Source: Sinisalibacter lacisalsi (GTDB lineage Bacteria; Pseudomonadota; Alphaproteobacteria; Rhodobacterales; Rhodobacteraceae). Taken from it: a DNA stretch of 64,000 bases. Positions 17,637-25,649 of the stretch are shown here, piece by piece. Positions within the stretch are counted from its first letter, which is position 1; each line of letters starts with the position of its first letter. Position numbers and translations under genes: made by a program. The notes under the pieces are model-generated. The model made no database searches, had not been told where the DNA came from, and was given only the letters and a program-made list of their open reading frames with translations. Location: the NCBI RefSeq assembly GCF_014640115.1, contig NZ_BMGI01000002.1, positions 620,001-684,000 on the forward strand, given 5' to 3'.

Positions 17637-18296
17637 ATGAGCTGGACGCGAACCGCCCCCGCGCTGAACGCGCTGGAACCCGAGACGCGCGCCATGCTCG
17701 ATCGTCTCGCCCCCGTCGAGGTCCCCGAGGCGGCGGTGCTGTTCTCGCCCGGCCAGGCGGTGAAGGGCTACGTGATCGTGCTCGAGGGCCATGTCGGGGT
17801 GCATCTCATCGGTCCGGGCGGGCGCGACATCCTGCTTTACGAGGTGGCGCCGGGGCAAAGCTGCATCCAGTCGACGCTGGGACTGATCGGCGGCGCCGAT
17901 TATTCCGCCGAGGCCACGGCGACGGTGCCCACCCGGCTGGTGCTGGTGCCGCGCACGCTGTTTCTCGACCTGCTCGACCGCTCGCCCGGCTTTCGCAAGA
18001 TCGTCTTCGCCGCCTTCGCCGAACGGATGCAGGCGATGATGCAGCTGATCGAGACGATGAGCTTCATGCGCGTCGAGGCGCGGCTGGCGGCGCTGATCCT
18101 CGACCGGGCCGACGCCGCCGGCACGCTAGAGATGACCCAGGCCGAGATCGCCCGCGCCATCGGCACCGCCCGCGAGGTGGTTTCGCGCCGGCTCGACCGG
18201 CTGGCGCGCGCCGGCGCGATCCGGGCCGAACGCGGCCGCATCCGAATCCGCGACCGGGCGGCGCTGGAGGCGCTGGTGGCCAACCCGGCCGTGTGA
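17637..18296 (+). CDS. Crp/Fnr family transcriptional regulator
   Basis: 219 residues: an N-terminal cyclic-nucleotide-binding-like beta roll (about 20-130), a dimer helix (about 130-155) and a C-terminal winged helix with TQAEIARAIGTAREVVSRRL near residues 168-188. The four-Cys iron-sulfur pattern of FNR is missing; the only clear Cys is in GQSCIQS. Its effector is unknown. A DUF2892 gene follows at 77 bases, and a GTGAC/GTCAC inverted repeat sits over the stop codon, suggesting it controls that gene. Confidence 0.92.
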   Translation: MSWTRTAPALNALEPETRAMLDRLAPVEVPEAAVLFSPGQAVKGYVIVLEGHVGVHLIGPGGRDILLYEVAPGQSCIQSTLGLIGGADYSAEATATVPTRLVLVPRTLFLDLLDRSPGFRKIVFAAFAERMQAMMQLIETMSFMRVEARLAALILDRADAAGTLEMTQAEIARAIGTAREVVSRRLDRLARAGAIRAERGRIRIRDRAALEALVANPAV

Positions 18297-18305
18297 CTCC
18301 GTCAC
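18293..18305. promoter_or_regulatory. candidate Crp-family operator before the DUF2892 gene
   Basis: GTGAC-TCC-GTCAC is a perfect 5+5 inverted repeat overlapping the regulator's TGA and 68 bases before the DUF2892 start. Dyads with GTGA/TCAC half-sites are typical of Crp-family targets, though CRP itself uses a six-base spacer, so the site would belong to a variant such as the adjacent regulator. Inference only. Confidence 0.45.
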
Positions 18306-18372
18306 ATGATCTTCTCCTGCGGTTGTGCTAGGGTGCAGGCACTACCAACGGTTCGACCGAAAGGACCCACCC

Positions 18373-18576
18373 ATGATCAAGACCAATGAAGGCACGATCG
18401 ACCGCGTGCTGCGCATCATTCTCGGCGGCGCGCTGATCACCGGCTACTTCCTCAATCCCGAGGGCGCCTATTCCTGGCTCTATTGGCTCGGGGTGATCCC
18501 GCTGGCCACCGGGATCGTCGGCTGGTGCGGGCTTTATGCCGTGCTCGGCATCAACACCTGCAAGATGAAGAACTGA
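18373..18576 (+). CDS. DUF2892 inner-membrane protein
   Basis: 67 residues with the DUF2892 pattern: the N-terminal EGTIDRVLRIILGG, two membrane helices (about 12-28 and 36-58), a glycine-rich turn and a C-terminal GINTCKMKN with Cys. Family members often sit beside rhodanese or sulfide-related genes, but none is present here. Start ATG 18373 preceded by AAGGA. Probably controlled by the upstream Crp-type gene. Confidence 0.88.
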   Translation: MIKTNEGTIDRVLRIILGGALITGYFLNPEGAYSWLYWLGVIPLATGIVGWCGLYAVLGINTCKMKN

Positions 18577-18626
18577 GGCCTCGCGCCCCGGCCCCCGGGC
18601 CCGGGGCGCGCGCGCACCCCCTGCGG

Positions 18627-19499
18627 CTAGCCCGTCGCCCGCAGCCGGCGGATCAGCGACGACGTATCCCAACGTCCGCCGCCCATTTTCTGCACATCCT
18701 TGTAGAACTGGTCGACCAGCGCCGTCACCGGCAGGCTGGCGCCGGTCTCGTCCGCGGCGTCGAGGCAGATCCCGAGATCCTTGCGCATCCAGTCGACGGC
18801 GAAGCCGAAGTCGAAGCGGTCGTCGGCCATGGTCTCGGCGCGGTTCGTCATCTGCCAGCTGCCCGCCGCGCCCTGGCTGATCACCTCCACCACCTCGCGG
18901 ATGTCCAGCCCGGCCCTCTCGGCGAAGTGCAGCCCCTCCGACAACCCCTGCAGCAGACCGGCGATGCAGATCTGGTTGACCATCTTGGCCAGCTGCCCCG
19001 CGCCGCTCTCGCCCAGCCGCCGGATCGTGCGGCCGTAGGCCGCCATCACCGGCGCGGCGGCCTCGTAGGCCGCCGCCTCGCCGCCGCACATGATCGAGAG
19101 CACGCCGTTCTCGGCCCCCGCCTGCCCGCCCGACACCGGCGCATCGACGAAGCGCAGCCCGGTCTCGGCGGCCACGTCATGCAGGGCGCGCGTCACGCTT
19201 GCCGATACCGTGGTGTGATCGACGAAGATCGCGCCCGCCGCCATGCCGGCGAAGGCGCCCTCCGGCCCGAGGCAGACCGAGCGCAGATCGTCGTCGTTGC
19301 CGACGCAGGCCATGACGAAATCGGCGCCCTCGGCGGCGGCCCGCGGGGTGGCCGCCATCGCGCCACCATGCGCGGCGACCCAGGCCTCCGCCTTCGCCGC
19401 GGTCCGGTTGTAGACCACCACCTCGTGGCCCTGCGCCACCAGGTGGCCCGCCATCGGGTAGCCCATCACCCCGAGGCCAAGAAAAGCGCATTTCGCCAT
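18627..19499 (-). CDS. 3-hydroxyisobutyrate dehydrogenase family protein
   Basis: 290-residue beta-hydroxyacid dehydrogenase. N-terminal Rossmann GLGVMGYPMA (residues 7-16), substrate-binding DAPVSGGQAGAENG, and the catalytic Lys in GAGQLAKMVNQ are all present. Either 3-hydroxyisobutyrate dehydrogenase (valine degradation) or tartronate semialdehyde reductase would fit; the hydrolase at 16592 favours the former. It is convergent with the DUF2892 gene. The reading frame remains open far upstream, over the penicillin acylase gene, but that part is shadow. Confidence 0.9.
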   Translation of the reverse strand: MAKCAFLGLGVMGYPMAGHLVAQGHEVVVYNRTAAKAEAWVAAHGGAMAATPRAAAEGADFVMACVGNDDDLRSVCLGPEGAFAGMAAGAIFVDHTTVSASVTRALHDVAAETGLRFVDAPVSGGQAGAENGVLSIMCGGEAAAYEAAAPVMAAYGRTIRRLGESGAGQLAKMVNQICIAGLLQGLSEGLHFAERAGLDIREVVEVISQGAAGSWQMTNRAETMADDRFDFGFAVDWMRKDLGICLDAADETGASLPVTALVDQFYKDVQKMGGGRWDTSSLIRRLRATG

Positions 19500-19577
19500 A
19501 TCACCGCTCCGTCGATTGCATGCCTTGTCGCTTGCCTTTATTGACGGGGCCTCGGGGCGGGTCAACAAAGGTGGACC

Positions 19578-22046
19578 ATGGCGGCGCTTTTCAGGTGGAC
19601 GGTTCGGGTTGTCGCGGCGGTGCTGATTCTCGCCGGCGTCGCGCTGGCCTTCGTCTACTACCTCGCCGCGCGCTCGCTGCCCGAATATGACGCGACCCGG
19701 CCGGCGCGCGGCATCTCGGCCCCGGTCGAGATCGTGCGCAACCACGCCAACGTCCCCCACATCTTCGGCGAGACCGACGACGACGTGTTCTTCGGCCTCG
19801 GCTACGCCCATGCGCAGGACCGGCTGTGGCAGATGATCATGCTCCGGCGCACCGCGCAGGGGCGGCTTTCGGAGGTGTTCGGAGAACGCACCTTGCGGAT
19901 CGACGACCTCATGCGCCGGCTCGATATCTACCCGCTGGCGCAACAGGCCGCGACGATGCAGACCCCGGAGACCACCGCGATGCTGCGGGCCTATGCGCGC
20001 GGCGTGAACGCCTGGCTCGACCGGGTGAACGACGAAGCGCTCGGCCGGGGCGCTCCTGAATTGTTCATGTTCTCCAATGACGTGAGCCCATGGGTGGCGG
20101 CCGACAGCATCGCGGTGATGAAGCTGATGGGGGTGCAGATGGCCTCGCACGTGCAGGCCGAGGTGCTGCGCGCGCGGGTGACGCTGGCGGTGGGGGCGGA
20201 TCGGCTTGTCGACATCCTGCCCGATGCGCCGGGCAGCGGCGTGGCCGCCATGCCCGATTACGCCAGCCTGTTCGACGCGGCGCCGAACCGCTTCGCCGCC
20301 CTCTCCCCCCTGCCCGCGCCCGATCCGCTCTCGCCGGTGGCGCCCTACGGGCTGGGCGGCGCCTCCAACGCCTGGGCCGCCGCGCCCGCGCGCTCGGCCG
20401 CCGGGGGCACGCTGCTGGCCAACGACCCCCACCTTGGCTTCTCCGCGCCCTCGGTCTGGTATCTCGCCCGGCTCGAGCTGCAAACCGGCGGGGTGATCGG
20501 CGGCACCATCCCCGGCATGCCGGTGATGCTGGCGGGGCGCGGCGCGGGTTTCGGCTGGGGCCTGACCTCGTCCTATCTCGACGATCAGGACGTGTTCATC
20601 GAGAAGCTCAACCCCGACGATCCCGGCGAGGTGCTCACCCCCGAGGGCTTCAAGCCGATGGAGAGCCGCGCCTCGATCATCCGGGTGAAAGACCAGCCCC
20701 CGGTCACGATCAACATGCAATGGACGGAAAACGGCCCGGTGCTGCCCGGCCAGCACTACGCGCTGTCGACGATCACCCCGCCGGGGCACGTCACCAGCCT
20801 GGGCTGGACGCTGCTCACCGCGCGCGACCGGTCGATGGGCGCGGGGCTGGCGCTGATGCGCGCGCGCTCGGTCGAGGAGGGACTGGCGGCGGGGGCGGAC
20901 TTCGTCGCACCGTCGCAGAACGTCACCATGGTCGACGCCGAGCGGATCGCGATGAAAACCTTCGGCCGGATGCCCCGGCGCGATGCCGATCACGCCACCG
21001 AGGGGCGGATGCCCAGCCCCGGCTGGGAGACGCAGAACCGCTGGCGCGGCACCGAGGCCTATGCCGCCAACCCCGAGTTCGTCGCCCCCTCGGGCGGCAT
21101 CGTCGGCAACACCAACAACAAGCTGCTCGAACGCCCCTTCCCGCTGCACGTCAGCCGCGACTGGGGCGATACCCAGCGGGTGCAACGCTGGCAAAGGCTG
21201 ATGCAGGCGCGCGAGGTGCATACCCGCGAGAGCTTCATCGAGGCCCAGCTCGACCCGGTCTCGGTCACCGCGCGCAACCTGCTGCCGCTGGTCGGGGCCG
21301 ATCTGTGGTTCACCGGCGAGCCCGCCCCCGAGGGCACGCCCGAACGGCTGCGCCAGCGCGCGCTCGACCTGCTGGCCGACTGGAACGGCGAGATGAACGA
21401 GCACCTGCCCGAGCCGCTGATCTACATGGCGTGGATGCGCGCGCTCCAGGACCGGCTGATCCGCGACGAGCTCGGCCCGCTGGCGAACGCCTTCAGCCAC
21501 GTCAACCCGGTGTTCATCGAACGGGTGTTCCGTGACGTGGACGGGGCGTCGCGTTGGTGCGACGTGGTGCAATCGGCGCCGGTCGAAACCTGCACCGAGA
21601 TCTCGCGCCAGGCGCTCGACGAGGCGCTGATCTGGATCGGCGAGGCGGTGGGCGGCGAGATCGAGGCGCTGCGCTGGGGCGATCTGCACCAGGCCACGCA
21701 TGACCACGCCGTGCTCGGCGAGGTGCCGGTGCTGCGCTGGTTCGTGAACATCCGCCAATCCACCTCCGGCGGCGACAACACCCTGAACCGCGGGCTTACC
21801 TCGGGGCGCGGGGCGAACCCGTTCCTCAACATCCACGGGCCGGGCTACCGCGGGGTCTACGATTTCGCCGACCCGGATTCGTCGCTGTTCATCACCTCCA
21901 CCGGCCAGTCGGGCCACTTCCTGTCACGCCATTACGACGACCTGGGCGCGCTGTGGCGGCGCGGCGAATACGTGCCGATGAGCCTCGACCCCGCCCTCGC
22001 CCGCGCCGCGGCGGTGGGGGTGACACGGCTCCTGCCGATGGAGTGA
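19578..22046 (+). CDS. penicillin acylase family protein (Ntn hydrolase)
   Basis: 822 residues, with an N-terminal membrane helix (about 9-29) that may be a signal anchor or signal peptide. The precursor pattern is clear: an alpha-chain region with GYAHAQDRLWQM (75-86), a spacer, then GGASNAWA, in which Ser263 becomes the N-terminal nucleophile of the beta chain after self-cleavage, and later GNTNNKL and the C-terminal GQSGHFLSRHYDDL. The enzyme would be periplasmic; relatives hydrolyse beta-lactam side chains or acyl-homoserine lactones, so quorum-signal acylase activity is possible but not shown. It is divergent from the dehydrogenase gene. Confidence 0.95.
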   Translation: MAALFRWTVRVVAAVLILAGVALAFVYYLAARSLPEYDATRPARGISAPVEIVRNHANVPHIFGETDDDVFFGLGYAHAQDRLWQMIMLRRTAQGRLSEVFGERTLRIDDLMRRLDIYPLAQQAATMQTPETTAMLRAYARGVNAWLDRVNDEALGRGAPELFMFSNDVSPWVAADSIAVMKLMGVQMASHVQAEVLRARVTLAVGADRLVDILPDAPGSGVAAMPDYASLFDAAPNRFAALSPLPAPDPLSPVAPYGLGGASNAWAAAPARSAAGGTLLANDPHLGFSAPSVWYLARLELQTGGVIGGTIPGMPVMLAGRGAGFGWGLTSSYLDDQDVFIEKLNPDDPGEVLTPEGFKPMESRASIIRVKDQPPVTINMQWTENGPVLPGQHYALSTITPPGHVTSLGWTLLTARDRSMGAGLALMRARSVEEGLAAGADFVAPSQNVTMVDAERIAMKTFGRMPRRDADHATEGRMPSPGWETQNRWRGTEAYAANPEFVAPSGGIVGNTNNKLLERPFPLHVSRDWGDTQRVQRWQRLMQAREVHTRESFIEAQLDPVSVTARNLLPLVGADLWFTGEPAPEGTPERLRQRALDLLADWNGEMNEHLPEPLIYMAWMRALQDRLIRDELGPLANAFSHVNPVFIERVFRDVDGASRWCDVVQSAPVETCTEISRQALDEALIWIGEAVGGEIEALRWGDLHQATHDHAVLGEVPVLRWFVNIRQSTSGGDNTLNRGLTSGRGANPFLNIHGPGYRGVYDFADPDSSLFITSTGQSGHFLSRHYDDLGALWRRGEYVPMSLDPALARAAAVGVTRLLPME

Positions 22047-22064
22047 CCCGGGGGCGCGGGGCCG

Positions 22065-22131
22065 CGTTTTCCGTGGCGGAAAACGTGACGGTTTCCGTAC
22101 GGAAACCGGGCCGAAATCCGTACGGATTTCG
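22065..22131. repeat. 67-base palindrome triplet, copy 1
   Basis: Three palindromes with 3-base spacers: CGTTTTCCG-TGG-CGGAAAACG (22065-22085), CGGTTTCCGTACGGAAACCG (22089-22108) and CGAAATCCGTACGGATTTCG (22112-22131). The element starts 18 bases after the penicillin acylase stop. Copies 2 and 3 are at 50168 and 58389 with the same order and spacing. Any of the hairpins could fold in RNA; there is no U-tract. Confidence 0.9.
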
Positions 22132-22442
22132 CGCTCCTGACGTTGCACACATGGAATGGGGTTCGCTGGTGGCAGGAGGGGATCGGACACATGGTCAGCA
22201 GCGTTGAGGGGAATGGTGGGGCGAGGGGGTGGAGGCCAGACTACCGAATACTGCTTTATGGAAGAACAGCGGCAATGTGCGGGGAGCGGAATTTGCAAAG
22301 CTGGGGCAGTTTCCTGACACCGGACCTTCAAGCTGAGTGCAGCGAATGCCGGGTGAGAGCCCAAAATTACTGATGCTGCAACCTGTTTAGATGTCGGTTA
22401 TCGTCTTGGAAATAAGTGAGTATGAATAGACGATGACTACCG
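22132..22442. other. gene-free, lower-GC left flank of the islet
   Basis: No convincing coding sequence in this stretch. Base composition drops visibly (runs such as TGCTTTATGGAAGAA and CAAAATTACTGATG) compared with the GC-rich DNA to the left. I see no tRNA, direct repeat, integrase remnant or recognisable attachment site. The promoter of the gene at 22443 must lie here, but I cannot pick it out with confidence. Confidence 0.5.
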
Positions 22443-23633
22443 ATGATTTTTGAACCTGAGCATTGGGAAAAGCCGTCTCCAAGAGAGATGCTTGATTTTC
22501 TGGATCGCCCAAAGGCGACCGGGAAACCCACTGGCAGTACGCTCGTCTTTCGTAAGCAGCTTTCGCCTCTGTCTGTCTACAAGTACCTCGTTGCCCGCTT
22601 TGGCCAGCCCTACGGCTTCCAAACGATGGCGAAGAAGCCGCACGACAGCGACAACCTTTTCCATTGGGACTACCTTCTAAAAGCGGGTGACACTTGGCTT
22701 CACATGCAGGGAGGGAACCGAGATGTCCATGTCACGGTTTTTGGCAAGCGCATGTCGTCCAAGAATTGGGCAAAATTCGCGAAGGCGCTGAAGGGTGATT
22801 TCGGCCGCTGTGGTCGCGAAATGGCGGCAGTCGGCGCGACACTCGAAAAGTGGAGCGTTGTCTCGAACCGATTTGCGTTGATCGCGGATGCCTGCGCCGG
22901 TTTCCACGAAGTTTTGACGGACGAGCAAGACCTTCCCGACTTCGCTCCGGGAAAGCGTAGGTCCAACGCGGGCATCAAGCGCTACCATAAACACGTTGAG
23001 AAGATCGGGAAGCGAGCGGACCGGGTGTTTAGTGCATCGCTCTCGCTCGATTTGATTACGCCGGTACTGGCTGAGGCATTCATCAATCTCGTGATACTCA
23101 TGACCCGAAAGGACGAACTGAAGCGCAACCCGAGACAGTATGAACACTATATCCGGCAACCAATTGATACGCGGGTCTTCGACCTGCACTTGAAGTGCAA
23201 CTACTTCACAGCAGGGGTCGATCCCAACAGCGATGAATACAAGGCGTTCAAGCGGGTTATGGATCGTCGGAACCATAACCTCCATGGAAACATTGATCCC
23301 GGCAGGGACGCCATCGAAACAGTCTACTTCGACAATTTTACGCCGCTCTACGAAAGAGGTGCTGATCCGATCCTCGAATTATTCAAGAACAAGGAAGCGG
23401 TATTCGACGTTGCCGGTGTGCTCGCTCGATACCACGACGTTCACACCTTCCTCATTTACGTGCTGAGCTTAATTGAGGAGAAACCCAGAGCGGAAATCGA
23501 GATGATGATGGATGAGTCAACTTTCGGGTATGACGTTTCGCGCGAGCGTCCGGGCCGCCTCTTCTCCTCTCTGGAAGTCATGATGTTGATGCCGCTCAAG
23601 TACGACGATGAATTGAATGTCGATTGGCGGTAA
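22443..23633 (+). CDS. unrecognised protein with HEPN-like R-x4-H motif
   Basis: 396 residues, no signal peptide, no membrane segment. Base use is much less GC-rich than in the neighbours, with many A/T-ending codons, which points to recent transfer. I do not recognise a full-length family. The helical middle (about 195-235, LDLITPVLAEAFINLVILM) followed by RNHNLH (Arg276 to His281) and GNIDP fits the HEPN signature, in which Arg and His act in RNA cleavage and which is common in toxins, abortive-infection and other defence proteins. The N-terminal 150 residues carry no motif known to me. It stands alone, without a partner antitoxin gene. Confidence 0.75.
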   Translation: MIFEPEHWEKPSPREMLDFLDRPKATGKPTGSTLVFRKQLSPLSVYKYLVARFGQPYGFQTMAKKPHDSDNLFHWDYLLKAGDTWLHMQGGNRDVHVTVFGKRMSSKNWAKFAKALKGDFGRCGREMAAVGATLEKWSVVSNRFALIADACAGFHEVLTDEQDLPDFAPGKRRSNAGIKRYHKHVEKIGKRADRVFSASLSLDLITPVLAEAFINLVILMTRKDELKRNPRQYEHYIRQPIDTRVFDLHLKCNYFTAGVDPNSDEYKAFKRVMDRRNHNLHGNIDPGRDAIETVYFDNFTPLYERGADPILELFKNKEAVFDVAGVLARYHDVHTFLIYVLSLIEEKPRAEIEMMMDESTFGYDVSRERPGRLFSSLEVMMLMPLKYDDELNVDWR

Positions 23634-23872
23634 GTAGCCGACAGCGGCCATTGGAGCAACCGCAGCGAAGGTCAGCAAAGTCCGCACTGCCGCCGCTCGA
23701 CTGGTCCAGCGTGAAGGTCCGCTCTAACCTGCCAGGCAGTTTCGCGCCACGTCCGCTTTGGGCTGACAACGGTCGTCGCGTCCGAATGTGTCAACAGCCC
23801 CGCGCCACCACCCTCGCCCCATCCCTCAATCCACCGAAGGCGACCCGGGGTCCTTTAGTAAGACGGCGGCCG

Positions 23873-25165
23873 CTAGCCCTTGAATCTGTCGAACGCCGCC
23901 TTCTGGCGCGGGGTCCAGTCGACCGCGAGCACCCAGCCGTTCTTGTCTTCGCGCTCCTCGACGACCACGTGGGCCTCGTGCAGCCAGGCCCGTGCCTTGC
24001 CGTGCGAGAAGCCGAGGCGCACGTGGTCGCGGCGGCGTTCCTCGGCCAGTTGCGTCTCGATCGCGGCGGTGAGCGCATCAAGCCCGGCGCCGGTCAGCGC
24101 CGAGAGCGCCACCACGCCGGCGTTGCGCGCGGCCTCGGTCTCGCGCGCCGCGCGGGCCTCGGGATCGAGCCGGTCGATCTTGTTCCAGACCTCGATGCGC
24201 GGGGTTTCCTCGGCCACGCCGAGGTCCTCGAGGATCGTCTCCACGTCCCTCGCCTGCGCGTCGGTCTCTTCGGCCGAGACATCGCGCACGTGGCAGATCA
24301 CGTCGGCGCCCAGCACCTCCTCCAGCGTGGCGCGGAAGGCGGCGACGAGCTGGGTTGGCAGATCGGAGATGAAGCCCACGGTATCGGACAGGATCACCTT
24401 GCGCCCCGACGGCAGCACGAGGCCGCGCATCGTCGGGTCGAGGGTGGCGAAGAGCATGTCCTCGGCCATCACCTCCGCGCCGGTCATCCGGTTGAACAGC
24501 GTGGATTTGCCGGCGTTGGTGTAGCCCACCAGCGCCACCACCGGAAACGGCACCTTGGCGCGCGCGGCGCGGTGCAGTTCGCGGGTTTTCACCACCTTGG
24601 AGAGCTGCTTGCGCAACCTGGTGAGCTGTTCGTCGATCGCGCGCCGGTCGGCCTCGATCTGGGTTTCGCCGGGGCCGCCGACGAAGCCAAGCCCGCCGCG
24701 CTGGCGCTCAAGGTGGGTCCAGGCCCGCACGAGGCGGGTGCGCTGGTAGGAGAGCGCGGCCATTTCCACCTGCAACACGCCTTCGCGGGTGCGCGCCCGG
24801 TCGGAGAAGATTTCGAGGATCAGGCCGGTGCGGTCGAGGATCTTGACCTTCCAGGCCTTCTCGAGATTGCGCTGCTGCACCGGGCTCACCGGCCCGTCGA
24901 TCAGCACGAGGTCGATCTCGTGGGCGGTGAGCCGGGCCCTGATCTCCTCGATCTTGCCGGTGCCGAACAGGTGGCCGGGATGCGGGCGGGCAAGGCGGAC
25001 GATCTCCTGCCCCAGCACTTCCAGGCCGGGCAGCGCGGCGGCGAGCGATACGCCCTCTTCCAGCGCCGTCTCGGGGTCGCGGCGCGTCCGGTCGGCGGTC
25101 AGATCGGGGTGGATCACCCAGGCGCGGGTGGGTTTTTCCTCGCGCGACGTGGGGGCAGTGGTCAT
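23873..25165 (-). CDS. hflX: ribosome-associated GTPase HflX
   Basis: 430 residues. An N-terminal HflX domain with HLFGTGK (66-71) and the glycine-rich GGLGFVGGPGETQIE (157-171) precedes the G domain: Walker A GYTNAGKST (214-222), switch II DTVGF and NKID as G4. The protein binds the 50S subunit and can split stalled ribosomes under stress. Start ATG 25165 is preferred over an upstream ATG whose extension is not conserved-looking. The hfq-hflX order is ancestral; about 130 bases with a hairpin separate them. Confidence 0.96.
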   Translation of the reverse strand: MTTAPTSREEKPTRAWVIHPDLTADRTRRDPETALEEGVSLAAALPGLEVLGQEIVRLARPHPGHLFGTGKIEEIRARLTAHEIDLVLIDGPVSPVQQRNLEKAWKVKILDRTGLILEIFSDRARTREGVLQVEMAALSYQRTRLVRAWTHLERQRGGLGFVGGPGETQIEADRRAIDEQLTRLRKQLSKVVKTRELHRAARAKVPFPVVALVGYTNAGKSTLFNRMTGAEVMAEDMLFATLDPTMRGLVLPSGRKVILSDTVGFISDLPTQLVAAFRATLEEVLGADVICHVRDVSAEETDAQARDVETILEDLGVAEETPRIEVWNKIDRLDPEARAARETEAARNAGVVALSALTGAGLDALTAAIETQLAEERRRDHVRLGFSHGKARAWLHEAHVVVEEREDKNGWVLAVDWTPRQKAAFDRFKG

Positions 25166-25201
25166 GGCATGAGCCTCGTGAAATATGCGGGCGCCGCGCG
25201 G

Positions 25202-25232
25202 TTGCAACGCCGCGGGGCTGCGGCGTTTGCAA
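25202..25232. terminator. hairpin between hfq and hflX
   Basis: TTGCAACGCCGC pairs with GCGGCGTTTGCAA across a six-base loop, with one bulged T, giving a 12-pair stem. It follows the hfq stop on the minus strand. There is no clear U-run, so it may be an mRNA processing or stabilising structure rather than a full terminator. Confidence 0.45.
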
Positions 25233-25295
25233 GCGCATTGTCCCCGCGCGGGTCGGCGCGGGGCGGTGTCGGTCTGATACGGCCGCAGCGGGAGG

Positions 25296-25532
25296 TCAGG
25301 TTTCGTCGCCGTCGTAGAGGTTGATCGGCTGCGACGGCATGATCGTCGAGATCGCGTGCTTGTAGACGAGCTGGCTTTGCCCGTCGCGCTTGAGCAACAC
25401 GCAGAAATTGTCGAACCACGAGATCACACCCTGCAGCTTCACGCCGTTGATCAGGAAGATGGTCACCGGAACCTTGGCCTTGCGGACATGGTTCAGAAAC
25501 GCATCCTGTAGGTTTTGCTTGTCGGCAGCCAT
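25296..25532 (-). CDS. hfq: RNA chaperone Hfq
   Basis: 78 residues, the short alphaproteobacterial form. Sm1 is seen in [29 protein letters not shown] (about 7-35) and Sm2 in the [12 protein letters not shown] segment (57-68). Gln8, Phe39-type and the YKH residues used for A/U-rich RNA binding are present, and there is almost no C-terminal tail. It acts as a hexamer in sRNA-mRNA pairing. It lies between trkH and hflX in the order usual for this group. Confidence 0.98.
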   Translation of the reverse strand: MAADKQNLQDAFLNHVRKAKVPVTIFLINGVKLQGVISWFDNFCVLLKRDGQSQLVYKHAISTIMPSQPINLYDGDET

Positions 25533-25649
25533 CGCTTCTTGCCCTTGTTGTCTCGTGCTGCCGGAACCCGGCAGAATTCCCTGCTGCTCCAGTATGTAAT
25601 GGCCTCGCTCAAGTTTCCACCCCCAAATTCGAAGGTTTTTCGCCCCGGA

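Noticed and set aside
19500-21917. Upstream extension of the dehydrogenase frame to over 1000 codons
   Set aside because: It runs antisense to the penicillin acylase and has no domain pattern; only the last 290 codons from ATG 19499 are family-like.
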